From positions 1-51,816 of the forward strand of contig NZ_AOCN01000016.1 in the NCBI RefSeq assembly GCF_000350525.1: a DNA stretch of 51,816 nt. Reading direction: 5' to 3'. A program made the position numbers and the translations under genes. The notes beneath the pieces are model-generated. The model was given only the letters and a program-made list of their open reading frames with translations. It was not told the DNA's origin and made no database searches. This stretch comes from Leucobacter salsicius M1-8. GTDB lineage: Bacteria > Actinomycetota > Actinomycetes > Actinomycetales > Microbacteriaceae. Positions 9,180-17,969 of this stretch are shown here, piece after piece (the first letter of the stretch is position 1; every line of letters begins with the position of its first letter).

Positions 9180-9755
9180 ATGGCACAGCGCAGACACCTT
9201 TCGGTGACGGCGGAGGTCGAGTCGGTACTCGGCCCTCCGCCGGCGCAGCTGTCTGAACCCGAGGTGATTGTGCTGCGCATTCGCCCTCACGCGCGCCGGT
9301 TGCTACTGCCCATCTTCGCGTCTTGCGCGGTTGCCGCCGCGGCCGGGTTCTGGGTGGGTGCGCTCCCTGCTGACTGGATGAACGTGCTTGCTGGGGTAGG
9401 CGCGCTCGTCTTGGCGGCGGTCGTCGGGCTGCTGCCGCTGCTCTCGTGGCTGACGCAGCGCACCGTCATCACCTCTCGTCGCGTAATTGTGCGTCGAGGG
9501 CTGTTTGTGCGGCACCGATCAGAAGTGCAGCTGAGCCGGGTGCGCGAAGTGCGCATGCGACGCAAACTGTTGCAGCGGCTCTGGGGTGCGAGCGACATAG
9601 CACTTATGTTCGGTGCAGAGGACGTGACCCTGCACGACGTGCCAGGAGCCGAAGTTGTCGCCGAAGCACTGCACGATCTCATGGAGCGCAACTATGCGCA
9701 TGCAACCCGGTCACAGGGCTTTTTCTCACCTACGCCACAGGATTTGGGATCATAA
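9180..9755 (+). CDS. Membrane protein with bacterial PH-like domain (bPH2/DUF304)
   Basis: A 191-aa protein. The N-terminal 35 residues are soluble. Two adjacent transmembrane helices (LLLPIFASCAVAAAAGFWVGAL and MNVLAGVGALVLAAVVGLLPLLSWL) are followed by the typical bPH2 strand pattern TQRTVITSRRVIVRRGLFVRHRSEVQLSRV. A C-terminal helix with HDVPGAEVVAEALHDLM completes the domain. It lies 5 bp after the flotillin gene, so the three genes form one membrane-organisation operon. The molecular role of bPH2 proteins is not established. Confidence 0.85.
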   Translation: MAQRRHLSVTAEVESVLGPPPAQLSEPEVIVLRIRPHARRLLLPIFASCAVAAAAGFWVGALPADWMNVLAGVGALVLAAVVGLLPLLSWLTQRTVITSRRVIVRRGLFVRHRSEVQLSRVREVRMRRKLLQRLWGASDIALMFGAEDVTLHDVPGAEVVAEALHDLMERNYAHATRSQGFFSPTPQDLGS

Positions 9756-9909
9756 ACCAAGCATTGAAGGATATCGAGGCGACGGACACGCTTGCGAATG
9801 GTGAAGGCGTCAATAAGGACCTGACGTGTGTCTTCCTCAATGGTCTCGTGTTGATGCTCGCTATGTGACTACGTAACGACAGACATCTGTTCGGCCACGG
9901 TCGCCACGT

Positions 9910-10497
9910 CTATGTGGTGCGCTGGATGAGCACGTCGATGAGCTGCCCGGCCATCTTGACGAGCCGCTCAATTTCGTGTTCGTCGCGATCCACCCAGCGG
10001 CACTCGGGGTCGCCTACTGGCACGAAATTTTCGTGGCGTTCCCACACCATGAGGGTGCGCTCGGCACCCAGCACATACTGTTGCCACCACACCTGGCGCA
10101 GGTAATTGCGCGGGATCGTGCGCCACTCCTTGTTGGTGGTCTTGATCTCCGCGAGCTCAATGGTGCCGTCCTCGCGCTGCACCACTCCGTCGGGCGTCGC
10201 GAGATGTCTCAGATCGAGCTCCGCATGAAACAGTGCCTGGCTCGGTTGAATGCCGTAGCCCTGTCGCACCCAGGCCGCAATTTCGGGCTCCCTCGCCCGG
10301 CCATGATCGGTGAAGGCGTTGCCCGAAAAATTGGTGCCAAAGAGCTTCGCCTGGGCTGCTGTCTCAATCGACCGGGGGGTCGAGAGCTTGGCTACGTCGG
10401 TCGCAGTGATTCCGCGAGAGCGAGCATGCATCCACGCATTGTGATCGGTGCCGTCGGTGACAATTCGATGGCTGAGTGCTGGGGCATTGTGAAACAC
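9910..10497 (-). CDS. YqaJ-type phage-like exonuclease/recombinase-family protein
   Basis: A 195-aa member of the YqaJ viral recombinase/lambda-exonuclease-like PD-(D/E)xK nucleases. The visible core includes GITATD near residue 29, HGRAREPE with E70/E72, ATPDGVV with D103, AEIKTT with E117 and K119, and YLRQVWWQQYV downstream. The set D103, E117, K119 matches the nuclease metal site. The likely role is 5'-3' DNA end processing. It stands alone, without a RecT/Beta-type annealing protein, convergent with the PH-domain gene, and appears to be a chromosomal gene rather than part of a prophage. The start is a GTG at 10497 behind GAGGGG. Confidence 0.78.
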   Translation of the reverse strand: MFHNAPALSHRIVTDGTDHNAWMHARSRGITATDVAKLSTPRSIETAAQAKLFGTNFSGNAFTDHGRAREPEIAAWVRQGYGIQPSQALFHAELDLRHLATPDGVVQREDGTIELAEIKTTNKEWRTIPRNYLRQVWWQQYVLGAERTLMVWERHENFVPVGDPECRWVDRDEHEIERLVKMAGQLIDVLIQRTT

Positions 10498-10616
10498 CCC
10501 TCAAGTCTCGCACGAGCTGGCTTGGAGGCGGGCAACCCGAAAACATGGCCAGTGACACTTTTGGAGAATGTATAGGAGTTCAGCTCATCCACAGTCGATA
10601 GGAGGATTCTGTAAGG

Positions 10617-11339
10617 ATGAATTCCAATACACTGACACGCATCGATGGAGGGAAAGTTCGCGCCCTGGTGGTTGATGACGAAGAATCGATCACCCAACTG
10701 GTTTCCATGGCCCTCCGCTATGAAGGGTGGGAGGTACAGACAGCCTCCACCGGGCAAGAAGCGCTCGAAAAGATGCGCTCGTTTGAACCCGACGTCGCCG
10801 TACTGGACATCATGCTCCCAGATTTCGACGGGATGCAGCTGCTGTCCCGGATTCGCTCCGACGGTGACATGTGCCCGGTGCTGTTTCTGACCGCACTCGA
10901 CTCGGTCGAAGACCGCGTCAACGGCCTCACCGCGGGCGGCGACGATTACGTCGTTAAGCCATTCAGCCTTGAAGAGCTCATTGCGCGTCTGCGTGGGCTC
11001 GTGCGCCGTTCACAGATTGTGCTCGCCGAACGCCCTGATCCGGTGCTGCGTGTAGGCGATCTCACCTTGAACGAAGACAGCTATGACGTGAGCCGCGCTG
11101 GCGAGCCCATCGTTGTGACGAACACCGAGTTTGAGCTGCTGCGCTATTTGATGCGCAACCCTGGCCGCGTACTCTCCAAGGCTCAGATCTTGGATCGCGT
11201 GTGGGCGTACGACTTTACGGGCAAGTCGACCGTTGTCGAGCTGTACATTTCGTACCTGCGCAAGAAGATTGATGCCGGTCGTGAGCCGATGCTGCATACC
11301 GTGCGCGGTGCCGGGTACATGCTGAAGCCCGCCGCGTAA
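10617..11339 (+). CDS. OmpR/PhoB-family response regulator (orphan)
   Basis: A 240-aa two-domain regulator. The receiver domain (about 14-128) has D20/D21, phosphoacceptor D64 (VLDIMLPD), T92 and K114 (VVKPF), all intact. The C-terminal winged-helix domain (about 145-240) has the LTNTEFELLRYLM-type and VELYISYLRKKID elements. No sensor kinase gene lies next to it: upstream is the YqaJ gene on the other strand and downstream is the L10 leader. The kinase must be elsewhere. An AGGAGG sits 12 bases upstream and AAGG directly before the ATG, so the exact start is slightly uncertain. Confidence 0.93.
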   Translation: MNSNTLTRIDGGKVRALVVDDEESITQLVSMALRYEGWEVQTASTGQEALEKMRSFEPDVAVLDIMLPDFDGMQLLSRIRSDGDMCPVLFLTALDSVEDRVNGLTAGGDDYVVKPFSLEELIARLRGLVRRSQIVLAERPDPVLRVGDLTLNEDSYDVSRAGEPIVVTNTEFELLRYLMRNPGRVLSKAQILDRVWAYDFTGKSTVVELYISYLRKKIDAGREPMLHTVRGAGYMLKPAA

Positions 11340-11345
11340 CATCCA

Positions 11346-11375
11346 TTGTCAACACGGTGAAAGTCGTGCTATAGT
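11346..11375 (+). promoter_or_regulatory. Promoter of the rplJ-rplL operon
   Basis: TTGTCA at 11346-11351 and TATAGT at 11370-11375 are separated by 18 bp, a near-consensus housekeeping promoter directly upstream of the L10 leader. Strong promoters are expected for ribosomal-protein operons. Confidence 0.75.
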
Positions 11376-11381
11376 TGTCTC

Positions 11382-11531
11382 TGGCCATAGACCGCCGGTA
11401 AGAATCGCAAGGTTCTCAGAACGTTCACGCAAGTGAAGACCAGCGCAGGTGCGAGACTCCTTGAGTCAGGGATCGAAAGGTTCCGAGCAGAATGAAGCTC
11501 CGTGCGTGCGCGCCGGAGCTTTTTTGTTTTT
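11382..11531 (+). promoter_or_regulatory. Ribosomal protein L10 leader (autoregulatory mRNA element)
   Basis: The untranslated leader between the promoter and rplJ carries the features of the actinobacterial/firmicute L10 leader: a segment resembling GGCCATAGACCGCCGGTAAG, a short arm with CGCAAGGTTCTC, and the GTGAAGACC segment, which together form the kink-turn-bearing structure bound by the L10(L12)4 complex. It ends in a strong intrinsic terminator, so bound L10 would favour premature termination, matching the known mechanism. The assignment rests on position and motif; a covariance search would settle it. Confidence 0.82.
11495..11531 (+). terminator. Attenuator terminator in the L10 leader
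   Basis: Stem AGCTCCG (11496-11502) pairs with CGGAGCT (11514-11520) and is followed by TTTTTTG and TTTTT. It lies about 80 bp before the rplJ start, so it acts within the leader, consistent with transcription attenuation by L10. Confidence 0.85.
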
Positions 11532-11612
11532 GGGTAACCGCGACAAAATTGCTTCGTGCGGCACGGCCCCCGATGGCATCCGCCGATCGGGTACGACAAG
11601 CTAGGGAGCGCC

Positions 11613-12122
11613 ATGGCTACAAAGGACGCTACGGTTTCCGATCTTCAGCGCAAGTTTGAAGAGTCGAACGCCGTTCTGCTGACTGAGTACCGCGGTCTCA
11701 CGGTTGCACAGATGCGGGAACTCCGCACCAACATCCGTGAGCACGCGACGTACGCCGTGGCGAAGAACACGCTAACCAAGATTGCGGCTAACAACGCCGG
11801 AGTCACCGCATTTGATGACGAGCTCGCCGGTCCTTCGGCTCTCGCCTTCGTGCATGGTGACACCGTTGCGGTTGCAAAGGCAATGCGTGACTTCGCCAAG
11901 GCAAACCCTCTTCTGGTGGTGAAGGCGGGCTACTTCGATGGCAACGCCCTGACCGCTGCTGAGGTAGGCAAGCTTGCCGATCTTGAGAGCCGCGAGGTGC
12001 TGTTGGCTAAGGCCGCTGGCGTCATGCAGGCTGCTCTTGTCGGAGCTGCACAGCTCTTCGCTGCACTGCCCGCAAAGGCCGCTCGCGGCTTCGGCGCGCT
12101 GCAGGAGAAGCAGGACGCGTAA
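11613..12122 (+). CDS. rplJ: 50S ribosomal protein L10
   Basis: A 169-aa L10 protein. It shows the N-terminal rRNA-binding part (VLLTEYRGLTVAQMRELR, then YAVAKNTLTKIA), the central GPSALAFVHGD block, and the C-terminal helix that carries L7/L12 dimers (AAQLFAALPAKAARGFGALQ). It forms the base of the ribosomal stalk and represses its own operon through the leader upstream. The ATG at 11613 has AGGGAG before it; a longer upstream extension would run into the leader. rplL follows after 80 bp. Confidence 0.97.
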   Translation: MATKDATVSDLQRKFEESNAVLLTEYRGLTVAQMRELRTNIREHATYAVAKNTLTKIAANNAGVTAFDDELAGPSALAFVHGDTVAVAKAMRDFAKANPLLVVKAGYFDGNALTAAEVGKLADLESREVLLAKAAGVMQAALVGAAQLFAALPAKAARGFGALQEKQDA

Positions 12123-12202
12123 AGACTCGGCTCTTGCCGATCGGTACACAAAAACCCGCTCGTGGTGCGTAAGCGCCCGAGCAAACATCAAGGAGAAACA
12201 CA

Positions 12203-12580
12203 ATGGCTAAGCTTTCGACTGAAGAGTTGCTCGCACAGTTCAAGGAGCTCACCCTCATCGAGCTCTCCGAGTTCGTTAAGGCCTTCGAGGAGACCTTCGA
12301 CGTTTCGGCTGCTGCTCCCGTTGCTGTTGCAGCTGCTGCTGCTCCGGCTGCTGAGGCTGCTGAAGAGAAGACCGAGTTCGACGTTGTCCTCGACACCGTT
12401 GGCGACAAGAAGATCCAGGTCATCAAGGTTGTTCGCGAGATCACCGGCCTGGGCCTCGGCGAGGCAAAGGCTCTCGTTGAGGAAGCACCCAAGAACGTCC
12501 TCGAGGGCGCTTCGAAGGATGCAGCCGAAGAGGCAAAGAAGAAGCTCGAAGAGGCAGGCGCAGGCGTCAAGCTCGCGTAA
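12203..12580 (+). CDS. rplL: 50S ribosomal protein L7/L12
   Basis: A 125-aa L7/L12. The N-terminal dimerisation domain ([17 protein letters not shown]) leads to an Ala/Pro-rich hinge (residues about 35-52) and the C-terminal factor-binding domain ([40 protein letters not shown]). It recruits translational GTPases to the ribosomal stalk. AAGGAG precedes the ATG. It is cotranscribed with rplJ and followed by a strong terminator. Confidence 0.98.
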   Translation: MAKLSTEELLAQFKELTLIELSEFVKAFEETFDVSAAAPVAVAAAAAPAAEAAEEKTEFDVVLDTVGDKKIQVIKVVREITGLGLGEAKALVEEAPKNVLEGASKDAAEEAKKKLEEAGAGVKLA

Positions 12581-12602
12581 GTTTTTTCGCTTCTGCGAAT
12601 TG

Positions 12603-12640
12603 GGGCGGGTCACCTTCGGGTGGCCCGCCCTTTCGCGTTT
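12603..12640 (+). terminator. Intrinsic terminator of the rplJ-rplL operon
   Basis: A 12-bp stem (12603-12614 with 12619-12630, one G-T pair) with a TTCG tetraloop is followed by TTTCGCGTTTTT. The tetraloop and stem are textbook; the T-run is interrupted. Confidence 0.88.
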
Positions 12641-12744
12641 TTGCGGGGGATAGCGCAACAGGCCGCAAGCTGGTATTGTTTTTCGGCTGCGCCGATCCCG
12701 CGCTCACGAGGCGCAGGGGGCTCGCAGCCTACGAAAGGATCCTC

Positions 12745-14481
12745 GTGGCACTCATCACCCTCGTGTTACGACACGCAAAACGCTATTGGGTGTTCATCGC
12801 GCTCGTGGTTCTGCTGCAGCTTGCGGCCACCATCGCCGCGCTGTGGCTCCCCAGCCTCAACGCCCAGATTATTGACAAGGGCATCGCCAAGGGCGACACC
12901 GCGTTCATTTGGAACACCGGCGGTGTCATGCTCGCGATCTCCCTTGCACAGGTCATTGCGGCCGTGGCTGCAGTCTATTTCGGCGCTCGAGCCGCGATGG
13001 GCATCGGCCGCGATCTGCGCCGCGAGGTGTACCGAAAAGTCGATTCGCTCTCAACGCTCGAAGCCACCAAGTTTGGGGCTGGCACGCTCATCACCCGCGG
13101 CACCAATGACGTGCAGCAGGTGCAGATGCTCGTGATGATGACCCTGAACTTTATGGTCACCGCGCCGATCATGGCCATCGGCGGCATCATCATGGCGCTG
13201 CGCGAAGACGCCGGAATGTCGTGGCTTGTATGGGTATCGGTCGCGGTGCTCGCTGTGATCGTGAGCTTTCTGGTCTGGCTGCTACTGCCGCTGTTTCGCA
13301 AAATGCAGGATCGTGTTGACAACATCAACGGGGTGCTTCGCGAACAGATCATGGGCATTCGCGTCGTGCGTGCCTTTGTGCGCGAGCGATTCGAAGAGGG
13401 TCGCTATGAGGTGGCCAACCGCGACATCACCGATGTTTCGGTGAAGGTCGGCAATATTTTCGTGCTCATGTTCCCAGTGATCATGATGGTGCTCCATATG
13501 GCCACCGCTGCGGTGCTGTGGTTTGGTGGGCATCGCGTGGACGCGGGTCAGGTAGAGATCGGTGCACTGACCGCCTTCCTGCAATACCTGCTGCAAATTC
13601 TGATGGCGGTCATGATGGGTGTGTTCATGACCATGATGATTCCCCGCGCTGTCGTGTGTTCCGAGCGCATTCGCGAGCTCCTCGAAACGAAGTCGAGCCT
13701 GGATTTCCCGCGCAAGGCTACGCAATCGACGCCCAGCGAGGGACGCGTGGAGTTCTCGGGGGTGACCTTCGGGTTCCCTGGCGCTGAAGAGCCCGTCGTG
13801 CGCAACGTGAATTTCGTCGCGGAGCCCGGCCAGACGACCGCGATCATTGGCTCGACGGGCGCTGGGAAGACGGTGTTGCTGAATCTCCTGCTGCGCCTCT
13901 ATGACCCCCAGTTTGGTGCGATCACCGTCGATGGGGCCCCGATACACGAGCTCACGCGCGCCCAGCTCGCGAGCTCGGTCAGTCTCGTGCCGCAGCGCCC
14001 CTATCTGTTCTCGGGCACTATTGCCTCCAACCTGCGCTTTGGCCGCAAGGATGCCACTGACGCTGAGCTGTGGGAAGCCCTTCGTGTTGCGCAGGGCGAC
14101 GACTTCGTGCGCGACAAGGAACTGCAACTCGATGAGCCGGTGTCCCAGGGCGGTACTAGCGTCTCGGGGGGTCAGCGTCAGCGACTCTCGATCGCCCGCG
14201 CACTGGTCGCTAAGCCGAGGGTCTACCTGTTTGACGACTCCTTTTCTGCGCTTGACGTTGCGACTGACGCGCGGTTGCGCCGGGCACTCCCCGAGGTGAC
14301 CGCTGGGGCGACGGTGATCGTCGTCGCACAGCGCGTGTCAACGATCGTCGATGCCGACCAGATCCTTGTGGTTGAGGCCGGTCAGATTGTCGGCCGCGGC
14401 ACCCACCAAGAACTGCTTGAATCCAACGAGGTGTATCGCGAGATCGTGAGCTCTCAGCTGACCGAGGCGGAGGCCGCATAA
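12745..14481 (+). CDS. ABC exporter half-transporter with degenerate catalytic residue (heterodimer partner A)
   Basis: A 578-aa type IV ABC exporter: six transmembrane helices (residues about 1-310), then an ATPase with Walker A GSTGAGKT at 369-376, signature VSGGQ at 473-477 and Walker B ending in D497-D498. The usual catalytic Glu after the Walker B Asp is replaced by Asp498. This is typical of one subunit in heterodimeric exporters such as TM287/288 and LmrCD, where one of two nucleotide sites is inactive. The start is a GTG at 12745 behind GAAAGGAT. The TAA overlaps the next ATG by one base. The substrate is unknown; relatives export drugs or lipids. Confidence 0.92.
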   Translation: MALITLVLRHAKRYWVFIALVVLLQLAATIAALWLPSLNAQIIDKGIAKGDTAFIWNTGGVMLAISLAQVIAAVAAVYFGARAAMGIGRDLRREVYRKVDSLSTLEATKFGAGTLITRGTNDVQQVQMLVMMTLNFMVTAPIMAIGGIIMALREDAGMSWLVWVSVAVLAVIVSFLVWLLLPLFRKMQDRVDNINGVLREQIMGIRVVRAFVRERFEEGRYEVANRDITDVSVKVGNIFVLMFPVIMMVLHMATAAVLWFGGHRVDAGQVEIGALTAFLQYLLQILMAVMMGVFMTMMIPRAVVCSERIRELLETKSSLDFPRKATQSTPSEGRVEFSGVTFGFPGAEEPVVRNVNFVAEPGQTTAIIGSTGAGKTVLLNLLLRLYDPQFGAITVDGAPIHELTRAQLASSVSLVPQRPYLFSGTIASNLRFGRKDATDAELWEALRVAQGDDFVRDKELQLDEPVSQGGTSVSGGQRQRLSIARALVAKPRVYLFDDSFSALDVATDARLRRALPEVTAGATVIVVAQRVSTIVDADQILVVEAGQIVGRGTHQELLESNEVYREIVSSQLTEAEAA

Positions 14482-16463
14482 TGGCAAAGCACGAGACCAC
14501 AGACACCGCTGAGTTCGAGCTCCCCGACGACTACCAGCCCGACAATGAAGACTGGGGTGGGCAGCCGGCTAAGAAGGCGAAGCACTTCTGGCCCGCGGCG
14601 AAGCGTCTGATGGGGCTGATCGCCCCCGAGAAGTGGCTGTTCTCCTTTGTTGTGCTGCTCGTCGTGGGATCCGTGGTGCTCACGGTCATCGCGCCTCGGG
14701 TGCTCGGCGAGGCCATGGACGTCATCTTTAACGGTATCCTCGGTAAGGGATTGCCGAAGGGCGTGCCGCTCGAGACGTTGATAGATAAGGCCCGGGCCGA
14801 CGGCAACTCGCAGTACGCCGACATGCTTGCGGGTGCCAACGTTGTGCCCGGAGATGGCATCGACTTTGGCTCACTGTCGCGTCTGATCCTTGCGGTCCTT
14901 GCGATGTATCTCGTGGCATCGATGCTGATGTGGTGGCAGGGGTATCTGCTCAACAAGCTCGTCATGCGCATCGTGTACAAGCTGCGACGCGACATTGAAG
15001 AGAAGATCAACAGGTTGCCGCTTGGCTACTTCGATAGCCGCCAGCGCGGCGACGTGCTCTCGCGCGTGACGAATGACGTCGACAATATTCAGCAGGCACT
15101 GCAGCAAGCGTTTTCGCAGCTCGTGCAATCGGCGCTCACGGTCATTGGTATCGCGGCGATGATGTTCATCGTGTCTTGGCAGCTCGCGCTGCTCGCACTC
15201 ATCGCTCTGCCGCTGTCGGCGATCATCGCCGGCGTGGTGGGTGTGCGTGCCCAAAAGTTGTTCGTCGCACAGTGGAAGCACACGGGTGACCTGAACGGCC
15301 ACATCGAGGAGTCGTTCACCGGTCACGAGCTCGTTCGCATCTTCAACCGCGACGTCGAGATGACCGAGGAGTTCGACCGCCGTAACGAGGGCCTGTTCCA
15401 GTCGGCGTACAAAGCACAGGCGCTGTCGGGCACCATCATGCCGGCCATGCAGTTCGTGCAGTACCTCAGCTACGTGCTGATCGCAGTCGCGGGAGCATTG
15501 CGGGTGACCGCGGGCCAGCTCACCCTGGGCGATGTGACCGCGTTCATCCAGTACTCGCGTGAGTTCTCGCAGCCCATCGGCGAAATGGCGGGCATGGCAA
15601 ACATGCTGCAGTCGGGTGTCGCCTCGGCCGAGCGTACGTTTGAACTGCTCGACGCCGACGAACAGGATCCAGACGAGGTGAGCGAACACCTGCCCGAGCG
15701 CACCGATGGCCACGTTGAGTTTGAAAACGTCACGTTTAGTTACGATCCCGCGCAGCCCCTCATCGCCGATCTGTCGCTCGAAGCGAGCCCCGGCCACACC
15801 GTGGCGATCGTTGGCCCGACCGGTGCGGGCAAGACGACCCTTGTCAACCTGGTGATGCGGTTCTATGAGCTCGATGGCGGTCGCATTCTGCTCGACAACG
15901 TCGACATCACCAAACTGAGCCGGGCCGAGCTGCGCGGGCACGTGGGTATGGTGCTGCAGGATGCCTGGCTGTTTGAGGGGACGATCCGCGAGAATATTCG
16001 GTACGGCCGCCTCGACGCGAGCGACGACGAGGTGGTCGCGGCCGCGCAGGCCACGATGGTCGACCGATTCGTGCGCCAGCTACCCGAGGGCTACGACACC
16101 GTGATCTCCGAAAACGGTTCGTCGTTGTCTGCCGGAGAGCGTCAGCTGCTCACGATCGCGCGCGCGTTCATCGCGAACCCCTCGCTACTGATTCTCGATG
16201 AGGCCACCTCGTCAGTGGACACCCGCACCGAGGTGCTCGTGCAGCAGGCGATGCGAGCGCTGCGCGCAGACCGCACCTCGTTTGTGATCGCGCACCGGCT
16301 CTCGACGATTCGTGATGCCGACACCATTCTCATGATGGAGTCGGGCAACATCGTCGAGCAGGGCACTCATGACGAGCTGATTGCGCTGCACGGGCCCTAC
16401 TACGAGCTGTATCAAGCCCAGTTCGCGGCCACTGAAGAGGACGAGGAAGGGCCCGCCGAGTAA
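14481..16463 (+). CDS. ABC exporter half-transporter with catalytic Glu (heterodimer partner B)
   Basis: A 660-aa partner of the preceding subunit. A hydrophilic N-terminal stretch of about 45 residues precedes six transmembrane helices, with a loop insertion (about residues 80-125) between helices 1 and 2. The ATPase has Walker A GPTGAGKT at 445-452, a deviating signature LSAGERQ at 549-555 and Walker B ILDEA with D573-E574. In heterodimeric exporters the subunit with the canonical Glu usually carries the altered signature motif, so together the pair has one competent and one degenerate nucleotide site, exactly as seen here. The overlapping start means coupled translation and 1:1 expression. 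Confidence 0.93.
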   Translation: MAKHETTDTAEFELPDDYQPDNEDWGGQPAKKAKHFWPAAKRLMGLIAPEKWLFSFVVLLVVGSVVLTVIAPRVLGEAMDVIFNGILGKGLPKGVPLETLIDKARADGNSQYADMLAGANVVPGDGIDFGSLSRLILAVLAMYLVASMLMWWQGYLLNKLVMRIVYKLRRDIEEKINRLPLGYFDSRQRGDVLSRVTNDVDNIQQALQQAFSQLVQSALTVIGIAAMMFIVSWQLALLALIALPLSAIIAGVVGVRAQKLFVAQWKHTGDLNGHIEESFTGHELVRIFNRDVEMTEEFDRRNEGLFQSAYKAQALSGTIMPAMQFVQYLSYVLIAVAGALRVTAGQLTLGDVTAFIQYSREFSQPIGEMAGMANMLQSGVASAERTFELLDADEQDPDEVSEHLPERTDGHVEFENVTFSYDPAQPLIADLSLEASPGHTVAIVGPTGAGKTTLVNLVMRFYELDGGRILLDNVDITKLSRAELRGHVGMVLQDAWLFEGTIRENIRYGRLDASDDEVVAAAQATMVDRFVRQLPEGYDTVISENGSSLSAGERQLLTIARAFIANPSLLILDEATSSVDTRTEVLVQQAMRALRADRTSFVIAHRLSTIRDADTILMMESGNIVEQGTHDELIALHGPYYELYQAQFAATEEDEEGPAE

Positions 16464-16531
16464 TGGACAGGTGATGGGGGGAACGGCAGTCGAGACGCGC
16501 GCTCGAGGCGAGTGACCTGGAGAGCTTTCCG

Positions 16532-17428
16532 GTGGGTATCGCCGAGGGCGAGACTCGCGGAAGCCGCATCAAGTGGCTGGTAGTGGGGGTCGGCTGCCTC
16601 ATCGCCGCCGGGTGGGTGGCAGGCAACGGTCTTGCGAGGGTCGAGACAACCTCAGCGCTCGAGACAAATTCCGTGGTCGGCCCCCTAATGGGCGCGGGCT
16701 TCTTTGCGGTGCTCGCGCTGTTTAGCTTTGGGTTCGTGGTGCGGCCTCGGTCGACGACTTCGTTTCGGCTCATCAACGCGACGGTGTTGACGCGCGCCGA
16801 GCGGCCAACTGCGGACTCCTGGGTGCACCTGGCGCAAACCAGCACGCAGGGGCTTCCCACGATTCTGGGGTTCTCGCTCGCGGGCCTGGTGTGCACGGGT
16901 ATCGCGGTGTATGCGGGGCTGCAAGCGTTCGGTGTCATCCCGCAGGTAAACACCGATGTCAGCGCGGCCGGACCGGTACTCGCCACGCTGTTCATGAGCG
17001 TCCTGGCAGCATTGCTCCTCTGGATCGCGTCCCTGGCGATCCGGCGCCAGATTCGCAATGGCACCGTCGGGGCCCGCCCGAGCGGTGTCGCGCTCGGTGA
17101 AACTGCAGTGGCGGTGAACGTGCCGGGTCGTGACGTCGAAATCCCGTGGACCCAGATCAGTAGCATCGATATCGCCGCTACTCTGCCCGCCGCCAACGAC
17201 CGCCCGGTTCCCCCGATGATCCGGATCACGCTCACTCTCGGCCCGGTGCCCGAGCGCGTGCAGATGCTCGCGGGCTCGGGGTATCGGGTGCCGGTGAGCG
17301 CACTGTATACCGCGCTGCGCTGGTATCTCGCACGGCCAGACGCGCGATGGGAGCTGGGCCGGATCGAGGGGGAGCGGCGGTTGGCCGCCTGGTGTGCGGC
17401 GGGTCGCGGCGTCTCGAATTCGCGGTAG
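16532..17428 (+). CDS. Four-helix membrane protein of unknown function
   Basis: A 298-aa protein I do not recognise. It has two N-terminal membrane helices (WLVVGVGCLIAAGWVAGNGLA and LMGAGFFAVLALFSFGFVV), a short polar stretch, two more (LGFSLAGLVCTGIAVYAGLQAF and VLATLFMSVLAALLLWIASLAI), then a soluble C-terminal half. The latter (GVALGETAVAVNVPGRDVEIPWTQIS) has strand-rich spacing reminiscent of a PH-like fold, though this is only an impression. The start is a GTG with GGAGAG seven bases before it. It lies 69 bp after the exporter genes and may be cotranscribed with them; directly after it comes the SRP RNA. Confidence 0.72.
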   Translation: MGIAEGETRGSRIKWLVVGVGCLIAAGWVAGNGLARVETTSALETNSVVGPLMGAGFFAVLALFSFGFVVRPRSTTSFRLINATVLTRAERPTADSWVHLAQTSTQGLPTILGFSLAGLVCTGIAVYAGLQAFGVIPQVNTDVSAAGPVLATLFMSVLAALLLWIASLAIRRQIRNGTVGARPSGVALGETAVAVNVPGRDVEIPWTQISSIDIAATLPAANDRPVPPMIRITLTLGPVPERVQMLAGSGYRVPVSALYTALRWYLARPDARWELGRIEGERRLAAWCAAGRGVSNSR

Positions 17429-17453
17429 GCCGTAGTTCCGGTACACTAATTGA

Positions 17454-17541
17454 GCCCCCCATGTGGCGGTATCTTGGTGAACTCCCCTAGGACGGAAACG
17501 TAGCAAGGGTAGCCAGGCTCTACCGGGTACATGGGGGGTCT
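17454..17541 (+). ncRNA. ffs: Bacterial small signal recognition particle RNA (4.5S)
   Basis: The conserved helix 8 signature is present: GGTGAACTCCCCTAGG, a GGAA-type tetraloop (GACGGAAACG), then TAGCAAGGGTAGCC. The ends pair: CCCCCCATGT at the start with ACATGGGGGG at the end close a long helix, giving the roughly 90-nt hairpin of the small SRP RNA. It binds Ffh for co-translational membrane targeting. A TACACT box at 17442-17447 is the probable -10 element, and a TCTTTTGC tail follows the closing stem. Position upstream of dnaX is common in actinobacteria. Confidence 0.94.
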
Positions 17542-17639
17542 TTTGCTATAGGACAAAAGGGGCTTAGAAGCGACTTCTGGACGGTATTGCTTCTAGCCCT
17601 TCACGATACTCGGCGGCGACGAACGTGAACGGGCCCGCA

Positions 17640-17969
17640 TCGCCGCGAGGTACCAGACCGCGATCACGGTGATCATTGCTGTCTCCGCGCGTTTGTGGTG
17701 CTCCATCAGCCATTTGGGAAGGTAAGTGCCCTGGCGCAGCTTTGGGGCCGAAACATCGATCGTTCCGACCCGGGTATCGAGATCGCAGTGCAGCTAGCCA
17801 ATGGGCTGCGCCGTGCGGTCGGGGCAGGACGTGCCCCATTTCGCACCAACCACGGCCTCGGCGTCCGAGGACAGAACCGCATTGATCATGCTCGGTAGCA
17901 AGCTGCGCATCAAATCCGGCAATGCGTCAGAGAGGGCTTCGCTAAGAGTTTCGTCAGGGTCGACAAGCA
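17640..17969 (-). pseudogene. Relic of an IS256-family (mutator-type) transposase
   Basis: Reading the minus strand gives the N-terminal part of an IS256-type transposase: DALPDLMRSLLPSMINAVLS, AVVGAKWG, DRTAQPIG, then an in-frame TAG where the family has RNGYR, then DTRVGTIDVSAPKLRQGTY, LPKWLMEHHKRAETAMITVI. Similarity fades after about 17640, so the catalytic DDE region is missing. No terminal inverted repeats were found. It is a decayed insertion-sequence remnant with at least one stop codon and a 3' truncation. Confidence 0.8.

Noticed and set aside
9756..9909. A possible short gene between the PH-domain and YqaJ genes
   Set aside because: The visible frame is a read-through from another frame of the PH gene; no start or family pattern.
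14871..15941. Long minus-strand frame opposite the second exporter gene
   Set aside because: Typical antisense shadow in high-GC coding DNA; Arg/His/Gln-rich and without motif.
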